A stretch of DNA of 64,000 nt from Sordaria brevicollis (taxonomy: Eukaryota > Ascomycota > Sordariomycetes > Sordariales > Sordariaceae), in the NCBI GenBank assembly GCA_033439795.1, contig JAUTDP010000008.1:1426001-1490000 (forward strand), read 5' to 3'. Below the pieces are notes generated by a model that was not told where the DNA came from, made no database searches, and saw only the letters and a program-made list of their open reading frames with translations. How positions within the stretch are numbered: the stretch's first letter is position 1; each line of letters opens with the position of its first letter. The position numbers and the translations under genes are program-made. Below, in pieces: positions 34,996-46,187 of this stretch.

Positions 34996-36435
34996 ATGGA
35001 GGAGTCAAAGACACAGCCAGTACCATCAGGCCCGGTTCCAGCAGTGGAGATTACTACATCATCTTCGAAGACACCATCATCACCACCAAAACAATTACCG
35101 GCAGAGGAGCAAGGACAACAACAGCCCACCGCCGAGGACACAACCATTACAGCATCCGAACCCAAATCAAACTCCAGAAGAAGAGAAGGCAAAGCCAAAG
35201 CCGAGAATCCACAAGGCCAAGAAAACCACAACGATCAGAGGAACCAACAAAAGAAACCCAAACCAAAAATGCCACCAAAACCAACCCCGACCCACTTCCT
35301 CTGCATCCCTCTCGTCACCGCCTCCTCTCGGCCTCAACTCACCCGCAGCTTAGCCGTCTTTCGAGAAGAGGTAACGGTCCCCAACCCCAACAGTGCTTAT
35401 GGAGCGTTGCCGGTGCCCGAAGAGGCTATCAGGCCGGTGGGGACGATTCATTTGACGCTGGGGGTGATGAGCTTTTTGGAGCCGAAGGTGCAGAAAGGAC
35501 GTGGGCATGGGCATGGGAGGGATGGATCGCAACAGCAAGAGAGGGACAGGAGTGGGGGTAAGGACGGAGAAAGGAGTAGGAGTGGCAGTCGCAGCGGTGG
35601 TGAGGATCAAGCGCCAAAGGAGGGCAGCTTAAGCGGCCTCAAAAAGCTCGAAGAAGCCAAGGCTTTACTCAGAAGCTTAAAACTCCGCGAAATCTGGCAA
35701 GAAGTCCTAAGGCAATCACAAACCCAACCCACCGCCGTACCAGCCCCAGAGGACAGAGACAATGGTGGTGCACCAATCGCCATCGGAACAGCAGAAGAAG
35801 AGGGCGAAGGGCTAGAAGCCGGACCGGGGACGGCTGTCAGTGAAATCCCACCCCAACCCCAATCCCAACCCCTTTCTCAAACAGGGGCAGGAAAAGGAAG
35901 AAGAGTTGAGGATCACCCTAAAAGGTCTTCACTCCATGCAACCCCCCTCCAAAGCCACAGTCCTCTACGCCCCGCCTGTTGATACCCAGGGTCACCTCCA
36001 GCTGTTTTGCGAAAAGGTTAAGAACGTTTTCGTACAAAGGGGTTGATGATGGAAGAAGGTGGTAGGCCGTTGTTGTTGCATGCTACTGTCGTTAATACTA
36101 TTTATGTCAAGGGACGAAGTCCCGGTCGTGGCAACCAGCAACAGCAACAACAAGCCAGTGGTAATCGTGGAACAGGAGAGGGAGGTGGAAACAGAGGAGG
36201 AGCTGGGAAGAAGCGCGGTCATGGCCATCATGGTCACAGGGGAGGAAACAACAGAAAAGAAAGACTGACGATTGATGCCAGGGAGATATTGGAGAGGTAT
36301 GAAGATTATGTCTGGATGGAGGACGTGAAAGTGGAAAGAGTGGCGATTTGTAAGATGGGCGCGAAGAAGGAGTTGGGGGTTGGTGGGATGGTGGTGGATG
36401 AGGCTTATGAGGCTGTGGAGGAGGTTGAGGTTTAG
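34996..36435 (+). CDS. AKAP7/ASCC1-like 2H (2'-5' RNA ligase-fold) protein with an apparent frameshift
   Basis: The protein has a disordered Gln/Pro/Lys-rich N-terminus (about 95 residues) and then a domain of the AKAP7/ASCC1 family. THFLCIPLVT starts the fold, IHLTLGVM carries the first H-x-T motif, and LLLHATVVNT carries the second; EILERYEDYVW and VAICKMGAKK close it. Family members with both motifs are 2H phosphoesterase-fold, RNA-related proteins. ATG at 34996 is in good context. The reading frame changes twice. At 35836-35884 a 49-nt segment (GTCAGT...AACAG) would restore the frame if spliced; its branch point is weak. Near 36033-36042 the frame shifts by one base between FVQ and GLMMEE inside conserved sequence, and no intron of usual size fits. 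A one-base loss in the run CAAAGGGG would explain it. Large Gly/Arg/His-rich insertion after the second motif. Either a recent pseudogene or a sequence error. Confidence 0.75.
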
Positions 36436-37815
36436 ACGTCACTGTCGGAAAAGACATCAATCGGGCTTCAAGGGTGTGAATGAACTATGGATGGTTATAG
36501 ACTTGAAGTCACTCGTGGTTGGTGAGGTTTATGACAGCAAGTTTTGAGAGTCGCACCGGGTTATGTAGAGAGATCTCGGCGCTGTCGAAACACTGAACGT
36601 TAGAGGATGATGAGCCAGGCTTTATGAGGCCCAGGAGGAGGTCGAGCGAGATCGAGATCCCGCCGGTCAAAACATCGGACTTTAGAGGAAGATGAACTAC
36701 GGTTATAAGACTCGGACTCCAATGAGCCAGGTAGAGATACTGATTTGGTAATGGTATCCTCCCGCCCTCCAGCAGTCCGACAAAGGCCCGAGGTATCCAC
36801 GAGCCACGCTAAACCTTCTGTTCGGAAGTGTGTGTGAGCCCGAGGATTCGGGAGGCAATAAAAGCACGCGACGGAACAACGAAGCGAAGGAGATAGCCGT
36901 AGATCTCCCGTTGGGTTCTTACAGTATGGCAATCCCCACGGTTGTATCTACTGTGTGTAAGCTCCGAAGCTGTACGTCGATACCTAGTGTACAGGTACCT
37001 TTCGATCGATTTGCCCATCTGGATTCGATCTGGGATTCAAGAAGGGGGCTCCATCTCCATGGGTAAACCTGACCCCTGAAGATGCCATGTGTTTTTGCCC
37101 GTGGTGTTCTGTGATGGTCTGGAACGGAGCTCGGCTTCAGGTTGCCCTGCCCGCGGCCGCCCGTTGTCCGTTGCCCGTTGCTAAAGGTACCTTACCCGAG
37201 CGGACGGCGGGCAGACAACGAAACATTTCATAGACCCCTGACCCATGTTCGCAGCTTCCCATTATCGAAAAAGGGGCCCCACTTTTTGGAAGGAACGCCG
37301 AAGCTTGGGATGGAAGGAAGGATTGACAGGGGTCTTTTAAACAAACGGTAGGGGGCCACGGCCACGGGATTCATCGTCAGGTTCAGTTATTGGCGGCAGG
37401 CTCGAGTGATGCTGTAGGCGGGGGCTGAAGTTACGTGCCGCAGCAAGTGCAGGTGATGAACAAGAACAGATTTGGAAGGAGTGACCTTTTTACTTTTCAA
37501 TTAGCGATCTTCGGCTTTCTCGAGGCTGAGGTATAGACGAGGCTATACCAAAAGCTTGGGTCGCGGCCAAGAAGCTTTGGTCCATTCCGTTCTCTGTCTG
37601 GCTCGAACACCGACTTTCTAGGCAACAACCACATCAGCCACATCGATACCAACACCAACAACAAGCTACCAAAAATAACGACAACAACACTTTATAACTT
37701 TTGACGACCAGCATGCCGTGTACCGAACAAAAAACCGACCAGAGCGCCTTCTTTTTCCCTTCCGCTCTACGATAATTCGAGCGCGTCTTTGACCGCTATA
37801 CATTCGCAAATCAAG
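36436..37815. other. Intergenic region and promoter of the coiled-coil gene
   Basis: No supportable gene. A GC-rich patch of repeated CCGTTGCCCGTTG-like words lies at about 37150-37185. The leader just upstream of 37816 is A/C-rich (37620-37700). Confidence 0.5.
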
Positions 37816-39366
37816 ATGCCTCGCAGGACTCTGGAAACTCCAGAGAAGAAGCAGCGTGTTTCATCCGAAAGTGCGCGCAGTCCTTCTTTTATGCGCACCC
37901 TACGAAATGCCAGCTCTCCATCAACATCCCCATCCAGAAACGCCGCTCGTAGCCCACGACCGGGTAGCTTGGCGCAAGCCATAGCTCCGCCACCGCGAGC
38001 AGCGCTTTCTCCTTCTCCTACTCCAGATGCTACCAGGACTCACAGAAGCAACACAAGTACACCGCGCGGGACTAGAGTTACTATGGTACCGGATGAAAGG
38101 GTTACATCTATAGCTACAGGGGCATCCAGCTCCAGCTCAAGCGTGCGAACCTCCCCCTCACCCATACCCTTTCCAAGACCAACAACCCCCACACCTACTA
38201 CGGAAGACCTCCTCAAACAAAAAGACGACCGCATAGCCCACCTCGAGCTCTCTTACCAACACACCCTCGACGCCCTAACCAACGCATCTTCATCCCTCTC
38301 CTCTTTCTCATCCTTAACCTCCACCACCGCCCACGAGCTCCGCTCTTTACGGGCAGAAGCCGACGTCCTCCGCGCCGAGCGCGACGAGCTGCGTTCGGGG
38401 TGGAACGCCATGCAGCAAAGCCTGCGCGAGCGTGAGGATGAGATCCGCGATTTGCGAAAGCAAATGCGTGGGTTGAAGGAGTGGGTGAGCAACAGCACGC
38501 GGGCGGACGCAACGGGGGCGGCGCAGCAGGTTAGTGATGAGGTGTTTGGGGCGGGGATGGCGAAACTTGGGAATGGGTTGCAGAATTGGGTGTTGGTGAA
38601 TTTTAGGAGGGCGAAAGTGAGCGTGAAAGATGATGATGAGGTGACGAGGGAGGAGTTGGGGAGGGTGGTGCCTATGTTTGAAGAGATTCTGGGTATGGGA
38701 GGAAAGATACACTTGATTCAGAGTGTGGTGTCGAGTTTGTTGGTGGAGATGGTGTTTGGGGCTTATTTTGTTGGGTTAAGTGCGGAGCAGGAGAGGGTGG
38801 TTAGGGAGGCGGAAGCCATGCTTGGGTCAATTGGTATGGGACTTGTTCGAGAAACTTTGAAGATGAGATGCAAGCTGACATCTAGGGGGTATCTAGCATC
38901 AACACCAGAGTCCATCAACCAGTGGCGCGCCTTGACTCTCTCCATCCTGAAACGGGAAGCCGACCAAATGCTACAAGCCGAGACAACCGCCATTATCGAC
39001 GCTCTCGTTAACAAAACCAATAACATACTAGACGCCATCACAGATGTCGACACCAAAGCCACCGAAGCACGGGACCAGGGCCTGAGGCAACTTGTCAACG
39101 GCGCAATCGACATGTCAAGACTTCTCGTCGTCCAAAAGGCCATCTTCAAAGTCACCATGCCCGAGATCCTGCCACATCAACGAGTGCTTTTCGACGCAGC
39201 CACGATGGAGGACATCGGTGGCGAAGACGAGGAGGGCCTGTCGGATAGGGAGATCTGCTGCGTCACGTTTCCGGGTATCATCAAACATGGCGACGAGAGC
39301 GGCGGACAGCTCCAGTGGAGGAATGTCATTGCCAAGGCCAGGGTACTTTGCAGTCCGGAAGAGTGA
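37816..39366 (+). CDS. Conserved fungal coiled-coil protein of unknown function
   Basis: The first ATG is at 37816 (MPRRTLETPEKKQR). Read straight through, the protein is 516 residues. Residues 1-135 are Ser/Pro/Thr-rich and probably disordered. Residues about 135-225 form a coiled coil (LLKQKDDRIAHLEL, LRAEADVLRAERDELR, LREREDEIRDLRKQM). A folded helical region with LQNWVLVNFRRAKV, KIHLIQSVVSSLLVEMVF, SINQWRALTLSILKREAD and ICCVTFPGIIKHGDE follows. A 63-nt in-frame, stop-free intron is likely at 38834-38896: donor GTATGG, branch CTGAC at 38876-38880, acceptor TAG. It would join ...MLGSI to ASTPESINQW, leaving 495 residues. I recall related proteins across filamentous ascomycetes but no defined function; no enzyme motif is visible. 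Confidence 0.87.
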   Translation: MPRRTLETPEKKQRVSSESARSPSFMRTLRNASSPSTSPSRNAARSPRPGSLAQAIAPPPRAALSPSPTPDATRTHRSNTSTPRGTRVTMVPDERVTSIATGASSSSSSVRTSPSPIPFPRPTTPTPTTEDLLKQKDDRIAHLELSYQHTLDALTNASSSLSSFSSLTSTTAHELRSLRAEADVLRAERDELRSGWNAMQQSLREREDEIRDLRKQMRGLKEWVSNSTRADATGAAQQVSDEVFGAGMAKLGNGLQNWVLVNFRRAKVSVKDDDEVTREELGRVVPMFEEILGMGGKIHLIQSVVSSLLVEMVFGAYFVGLSAEQERVVREAEAMLGSIGMGLVRETLKMRCKLTSRGYLASTPESINQWRALTLSILKREADQMLQAETTAIIDALVNKTNNILDAITDVDTKATEARDQGLRQLVNGAIDMSRLLVVQKAIFKVTMPEILPHQRVLFDAATMEDIGGEDEEGLSDREICCVTFPGIIKHGDESGGQLQWRNVIAKARVLCSPEE

Positions 39367-42300
39367 AGCAAACACGCTCAGCAGCCGACGCTCAATGACC
39401 ACCGCTCGCTCGTTTGCTCGAGTGATCATCGACACTTACGAAGGCGATTTGAGGATGCTAGGCGATGGGCCTTGTGTCTTTCCGCTTCGTGGCCGATGGC
39501 TAGGCTTCTGGTTGAAGATGAAACGGAGCTAAGCGCTGCGAAAGAACCCAGCGCCATGGTCTGTGGATTTTTGCTCGGGACGATCAGTTTCAGGAGCATG
39601 ATGATCTTCAGATGTCTACAATTAGCTCCGGAAGGGACATGTGCGGGCAAGGGCCAGGGTCATTCTCCGCGACCCGTCCGGAATGAAGCGGCTACCGACA
39701 GTCCTCCTCAGTCGCCGATGGGTTGGGTTGATGCCCAACGTAACCCGACGAAGGGGAAGGCCTAACTAACCATATGGGGAAGAAATGCAAACCCCACGCC
39801 ATGGCGATAGGTACTTCTTATTTGAGGGTTTGGGCACCAGTAGATTGGTTACTATCTGGGGAAGAACCTCGCAAACTGGTACCTCTGGTGGTCGGAGAGA
39901 ACTCACCACTTACACCCTCCGACCAACCACCTGAAACATCCGAACCGCTCTCAACTACTGCGTATAATGCCATGTGGTTGTATCGCCCCCCAAACGACGT
40001 GTCAAGTTACGCAGCCTACCTGAAACATGTTGGACGGGAGAACCGGAGACGAGGAACAACCGGGATAAGTCTTTGAGGTATCATTCGTTTTCTCCGTGGA
40101 CATCTCACCACTCAACGAAAGAAAGAAAGACATTGCCAACGTCCTTTTTTTGAAGAAAGACCCAACTGCGAAGCACATTTCGACCGCATGAACATGGACT
40201 GAAAGCGACGCAGACGCAAGAGACATGTAATACGCACGACGCACGGCGGACATAGAAATATGATATCAGACGAACCAGCACGATATTTCAAACCGTCGAA
40301 CTCATGACTTGGTTGGGCCTAGCAGAGCCTCAATATACCCTTTCCGGGCAAGCTCCCCTTTACCTGCTCGCCTTTACATCGGTGGTACAAAAACCGGCTT
40401 TTGGCCCAAAGCAGTTCAATGATTTGCACAAGGGCAAGGACAAGGGCGCAAGGACATTTGCCGTTTCGGCGCCGTGATATTCATACGTATCCTCAAACCT
40501 TTACCGGTCATGGACCATATGACTACCATCCCGCTTCACCCATCCCACCACCCATTCTCCTTCGGCCTCTCCGCAGTATTTGGCTTCTCCGGGAGCTGAC
40601 CCGGTCCGGGGATGGAGTTCCCGTCCATGGAAAGAGGGTGGTCAGAGTGGCTATCCGACGCCAGGTTTTTGATTAGTTCACGTGAAGGGATATGTATCCA
40701 GCAATGAGACGTTAATTCTCACCGGGTGTGAGCCGTTGCCGTACTAGGTACAACTATCAACAATGTGGTACTTATGGGGGATCGGATCACCGAAATGGCT
40801 GGGGCCGAATCTTATCTGGGGCTTGACCGAGCCCAGATGAAAAATTGTGACGATTCGGCCATATCGTGCCATTGAGCCATGGAGCTATGGGTCACAGGCA
40901 CAATCCCCCAACCTACGGGAGTTGAGTCAAAGATGCAAGCACTTAAAACCCTGAAATCTCATGACGATAATTGCTTAACCAACGCACTGGAGAGCTCTGT
41001 GATTGGACGTCCTCCATCTATCTACATGTTGGCGTTTTTATTATCGAGTAAACATTGGCTACTTAAGCCGAATATGCAGGCCACCTGCTGGAGAGGTGCC
41101 ACGTAGATATACTTGCCGTGATTGCTCCAGAGAAAACAAAAGGCGTGATCTCTCGTTGCATGTCCCTGGCTGGCTCACGTTGTGTGTATGGGATCTGAGT
41201 TTTGTGAACCCGAAGATCTCACAAACCACTCCATTCGATTCGGAGATGCGACAGCGTGTGTGAGGAGAAAGGAAAGGGAAGATACTCTACCAACCCGACC
41301 GATGGACCCAATGGGGTTAAACAAAGATATGAAGAAACTGTATCGCATGAGGAAGCTGCGGGTTAGGACGTAGCTGGTTGTATCTCCCTAAACCTCCTTG
41401 ATATCTTCGGCAACTGTCTCCATCCCGTCATGCTGCTACGCTGTTGCAGTCCATCCACTCAGATGGTTCCTCAACGAGGTCGAATCTGCAGACTACTGTA
41501 TGTACGGATGCAGCACTACCACCCCGACATTGCTTTTTCCCAACCCACCACATGAAAGCAGCAGTAAGTGAAAGCCACATCATTCATCTCCAGCCACCTC
41601 ACGCTCTCCTCCCCAGTTCCCCTCGTCCATCGTCCACTGCAGCTTTCTCCGCACGCCCACACTCTGCACCCCATTCTTCCATCGAATTTTGGGGTGGAAG
41701 TGAACGAACAGGTGCTGTGCTGTGTTGCAACGATGTTTGGGGGTTGGGAAGGACTGCGGTCTGACATGCTTCATGTTTCACTTGACCGCATGCCGTCTTC
41801 GAAAGGGAGGGGGAAATGTGTATTGATTCTGCATCGTCAATCTTTCCCACGCCGCATTTCCTTTCCGGGATATATGAAGCCGTCTTCATAAGAACCTGAC
41901 TCCTGAACTATACCCATTCTTCTTGGTATCTATGGCCCAACCTTTGTTTCTCTCTGTCTGTCCATTCTCGATCGTGTGGAAGAGACAGGGTAGGGTCGGG
42001 AAGGGAAAAGGCGGGTAACCGTTCCGCCTATCTGGCTGGCGCCGGAATGAACATCATGTTTGATCTCCGTTAAACTAAGCAGCCCACTCGAATAAGATGG
42101 TCCTCGGAAGTACACATATATCTGTTACAGATCAGTGTACGATTTTACCAGTTCTCGTCGTTAGATTGTTTATCTGATGGACCCGCAAAAAAACCATGAG
42201 TGGTGGAAAAGGCGAGGAGGAAAAGGGCACTAAGAGATAGTGCCAGGGGTACATCCGTCTCGAGTACCATTTACCCCTTCTTACCCCTCCTCTCGAGACT

Positions 42301-43576
42301 TCAAATTCGCTTTCCACTACCAAGCAATGTGTTGTCATTCTTCCACAGGCCAGAAAGCGACGAAACAATCCGAGACCCATCTAGCTCCCGAAATTTTGGT
42401 TGTAGACGGAACGGAAGTCAGCTCGACAAGGGGGGAAAGGGAGCGGGGCAACGACGAAATTCCAAAATTCCAACTGGCTATCATGATCTAGTGGAGGAGA
42501 AGATACAGAGGCCCGACCCGATGTCCCGGTGACGATGCATCCACGAAGTTGTGCTGGTGGCGGGCGTGGGTGGGTGGGCCAGCGCAAGGAGGGAAGGGTG
42601 AGATTTTCGAGGGTTGACGTTGTGGACGCGCATTCGCTTGCTTGCCATACGCGACTTGAGGAGGTGGTCATTTGGGTGCAACTCGTAAGAGGACGAACGG
42701 GATTTTTTTTTTCCATATGAGAAACTGGAAGAGAGAGCAGAGGAAGGTTGAAGTTCGCGATATAACTTCTCCGTGCCCCAATTTCTTTTTTCTCCTTCCC
42801 GGAAAGACGGAATACTGTTGCTTCCTCAACATCCAACTTGGGCATCTCCACAACGGCTATTTGGAAATCCGAATCGTCAAACTCTAGGACCATATCGGTC
42901 CAGCAACAGCTCGGCTTCCCAGATCTCCTTCATTGCCACTTTCAACCAGATTTTCTCCTTCAGCATATCTTGAACACAGTACTGCGGACTGCTAGCTACT
43001 AGCTAGCAACTTCGTTCCCTCTACTCCCATCAAGTGCCACTTGAAGCTTTCTAGAGCTCACGGTACACCACCAGCCGCAACCCTCCTACGGGAACACTCG
43101 ATCCGCCAATGTAGGTAACGTTCCCGTTCTCGATAAGAACCATACATATTCTCCCATCCTTGCCTCGGCAATGGCACCTACACACAGTGTTGGCTGCCAC
43201 GATGGCGTTGCTGGCGCAAACCTTGAGCACTTGCCCTGGTTACCCCAATTCGTCGTTCCGATCTCGACAATTCGCTCCTCCTCCGTTTCCCTTTTCCTTT
43301 CTGCTGGGAGGAATTTCGTATTGTGCCTCTTCTCTGGTGTCACCAACTGGGTTTATCTTCTTGAGTCGTCGTTCTGACTTCAACGACAGTGACCTCGCCA
43401 CAGCCGAGTCCGAGGCATCATCAGCACCGGATCGTTCAGCACAATTCGATTCCGAAACCTGAACGGGACCCTCACGTCGAAGGCCATTTATTTGCCCTCC
43501 AGTCCAAGACATCCTCGCTGCCGCTTTTTCGACTGACGGCATCGACACTTGTCGCCCTCCTTCACCCTGCAGCACA
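39367..43576. other. 4.2-kb intergenic region
   Basis: Normal composition, no gene I can support. Short open frames overlap on both strands without motifs. The last 500 bases are pyrimidine-rich and probably the leader of the gene at 43577. Confidence 0.5.
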
Positions 43577-44353
43577 ATGGCGTATCGGTCCTCAGCAGAC
43601 AGCCTCGACGGTTATTCTGGGAGTTACAACCCCCGGCAGGCGGGCGCGCCAGCATATGACAAATACTCTGATGACGACGACGACTCATCTGTTACCGATT
43701 CACATTATACCACTTCCACCCACACGTCAATGGTATCGTCCACGAACCTCACGGCCCCAACCCATGGTCCGAACCACCCCACTTGGATTGAGCAATTCAG
43801 CCAGGTGCCTCAGGGTGACCTCGACCCCGACGCCCATACACTGTGGTGCGAGTTCTGCGGCAGCCTGGAGTGCCCTGAAGAATTCAACATCGGCGAAGAG
43901 GATTTCTGGATTGACCACCATCTGCGCCACATGAACCACCATCTGCCCAGTAAGCTGGTCTGCTGGTTTTGCAACGACTATGAGTTCACCGTCGACGAGC
44001 GCGCCAGCCGGGAGAAGCGGCAGGAGAACTTCCTCAATCGCATGTGGCATATCCGTGAACACATCTTTGACAACCCGCGGCTGACCTGGCAGAGCATGCG
44101 TCCGGACTTCTACATGGCTAGGCACTTGCACAGCTTGCATGTGATCAGTGATGAGGTCTATAGAGATATCGTGAGTTACACGGAGGTCCCGCCGTCAATG
44201 AGGATTCCTGGTACACCGGGGTCTGTGTCGTATAATAGGAACCAACATGGCCAAGGCCGTAGCCAACGCCAGGACGATAGCTGGTACCAGTCGCCTCAGC
44301 AGTTGGTGCGCGGAGAGCGCAGAAGAAACAGACCGGAACGTCCCCGCCGTTGA
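43577..44353 (+). CDS. Small protein with two C2H2-like zinc-binding modules, function unknown
   Basis: Single exon, 258 residues, start CACAATGG context. The N-terminal 65 residues are Ser/Thr/Asp-rich. The folded part has two similar ligand sets: Cys91-x2-Cys94 with His114-x3-His118, and Cys129-x2-Cys132 with His158-x3-His162. The Cys-His spacers (19 and 25) are longer than the 12 of a classical C2H2 finger, so this is C2H2-like rather than canonical. Aromatic residues are abundant (WIDHHLRHMNHHL, CWFCNDYEF, LNRMWHIREHIF). The C-terminus is Gln/Arg-rich and basic. This looks like a fungal-specific protein, possibly nuclear; DNA binding is not shown by the sequence. Confidence 0.82.
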   Translation: MAYRSSADSLDGYSGSYNPRQAGAPAYDKYSDDDDDSSVTDSHYTTSTHTSMVSSTNLTAPTHGPNHPTWIEQFSQVPQGDLDPDAHTLWCEFCGSLECPEEFNIGEEDFWIDHHLRHMNHHLPSKLVCWFCNDYEFTVDERASREKRQENFLNRMWHIREHIFDNPRLTWQSMRPDFYMARHLHSLHVISDEVYRDIVSYTEVPPSMRIPGTPGSVSYNRNQHGQGRSQRQDDSWYQSPQQLVRGERRRNRPERPRR

Positions 44354-46187
44354 GAGAGAAGGAAGCAATGAATGAACAGGCTCGAAGGAAAGATACCTGA
44401 TACTCTTTACCTATCCTATCCTCGGTTGATCGTTTGTCGATAGTTGTTCTGATTCAGCATTCGGTCGGTCGGTCGGTCGATCTTTGTTTTACCCCGTCGA
44501 CGGGCTTCGATGAGGTTGGGTCTTTGTCGTTTTTCCGGCAGGTCCGTCGTCAAGCAAAAGCTCGGAGGAAGTTTGCTTCGTTCTCGATACCCATTTTGTC
44601 TTTTCTCTTTGGGTTTGTCTTTTTTTTGCGCCTCTTTATCGATTCCATGTTCCTTGAGGAGCGGCGACATGGCATCGTCAACCCTTCTTGTTCTTTTTAC
44701 CCTCGTCATGCGTTGGTTCTTATGATTGATGACCGTCTTTTCTTTTCTTTTTCGATTTCTTCTTGCCAATCGAGAGTTTGGGGTTTTCGTGCTGGGAACT
44801 TTGGATCGGATGGCTGAGAGGATTCGGTAACCGGTATCTGTTTCTTTGAGGAAGTTGAATACGTTTTCAGTTTGGGATGATAACTTACGACAATGATGAT
44901 AACGATGATGATAATTGAACCTTGTTAGGCTTGGGGGTTAATTCTCTTTCTTGTCTTTGGTTTTTTTTTTTTTTTTTTTTTTTTTTTGGATAATAGCGAG
45001 AGGTCGGGTTTCAAACAATTTGCGTACAACCGAGGCAGGAAAATGGATGTATGGAGCAATGAAAGTCTCTTTCGCCGATGGGTTTTGGTTGAGTGACGTC
45101 TGGTCATTCTGAATGTCGAGCAATGATCTTCGTGGTCCATTGGATAGCTGCCGTGATGGTATTCAGAGGAGAAAGAGACAGACGAAAGAAGGAAGAGGAG
45201 AAGAGGAGAAGAGAAGAGAAAAGAGGGGCAATCAACGACAAGAAGGAGCGTCCGCCAGTGACAACCCACTTGCCAGGTCGAATTCAAGCAGCCTTCTTGA
45301 AGACAGAAAGGCCGATGCGGAAGCGGCGGCCGACCCATGTTAAACTCGGTCAGGGTTTTGATTTCAAGTCCTCTCCATCACATCTTGATCGCTTTGGAGA
45401 AGAAAATGAAGAAAAGGAGGAAACAAGAAGACTCAGGTGAAAACCGCAAACTGGAAGTGATCAAGAGTTGAGGCTCATTGTTTACACCCCTTACCCACGC
45501 CGCGCACCACCGCGCCGCACTAGCTTGGTTGCCTTGCGGTCGCCTCATTTTGTTGTTCGCCATTGCTACCTCACCGCATTCGACGAATAGGGTTCGCACT
45601 TCCTTTCCCCGTTCCCAGACTTTTGCTTTTGTCACAATCGGGCATAACGGTCATGCTTTTTGACAATGCCGCTTTGCCTGAACTTTATGTGCTGTGCCTC
45701 TCTTGGTGGTGGCCTCTTTGGTGATAGGGGCACAGGTGTGTGGCAGTGCATGCACGGGAAGGGGGCCGGATGGACTACCCGCCAGGCTACCGTCCGCTCA
45801 CCGAAAACCGTACGGCCATGGTTCCGACCAATGAGCATCAAGTTGAAGTAAGGTATACCATACGTAGACGGATAAATATCTTGCAAAGAAAGTGTCACGA
45901 TGCTTGCGGAGTGGTTGTGTTGGTAGTTGGCGGCGACATGCTGTATCAGGGCACTGACGACGTACGGAAGACACTCACGAGCGAAGGGACGGACTCGCTT
46001 GATGTTCTTCACTGGAGCGAGACCAGTTGGTATCCATAGAGAAACAAGATTAATATCTGGAATAGAAATATTAACCGCCAGTCATTATTCGTAAGTCATG
46101 AAATTATCCATCGTTAACATCCCATCCTCCTCAATGCGTCATGAACCATTCGGTCCAAAAAAAAAACCCAAAAAAAACAAAGACCTT
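44354..46187. other. Convergent intergenic region between the C2H2-like gene and the MFS gene
   Basis: Holds the 3' regions of two convergent genes. Simple sequence: four TCGG units (44461-44479), a 27-base T run (44961-44987), and a purine-only-like tract of GGAAGAGGAGAAG words (about 45170-45232). No gene seen. Confidence 0.55.
44961..44987. repeat. Poly-T homopolymer, 27 bases
   Basis: Twenty-seven uninterrupted T residues on the plus strand. Length is likely to vary by strain and by sequencing. Confidence 0.9.

Noticed and set aside
42381..42893. Minus-strand frame starting MVLEFDDSDFQIAVVEM
   Set aside because: The first 40 residues look protein-like but the rest is Ser/Pro noise and it lies in the probable upstream region of the gene at 43577.
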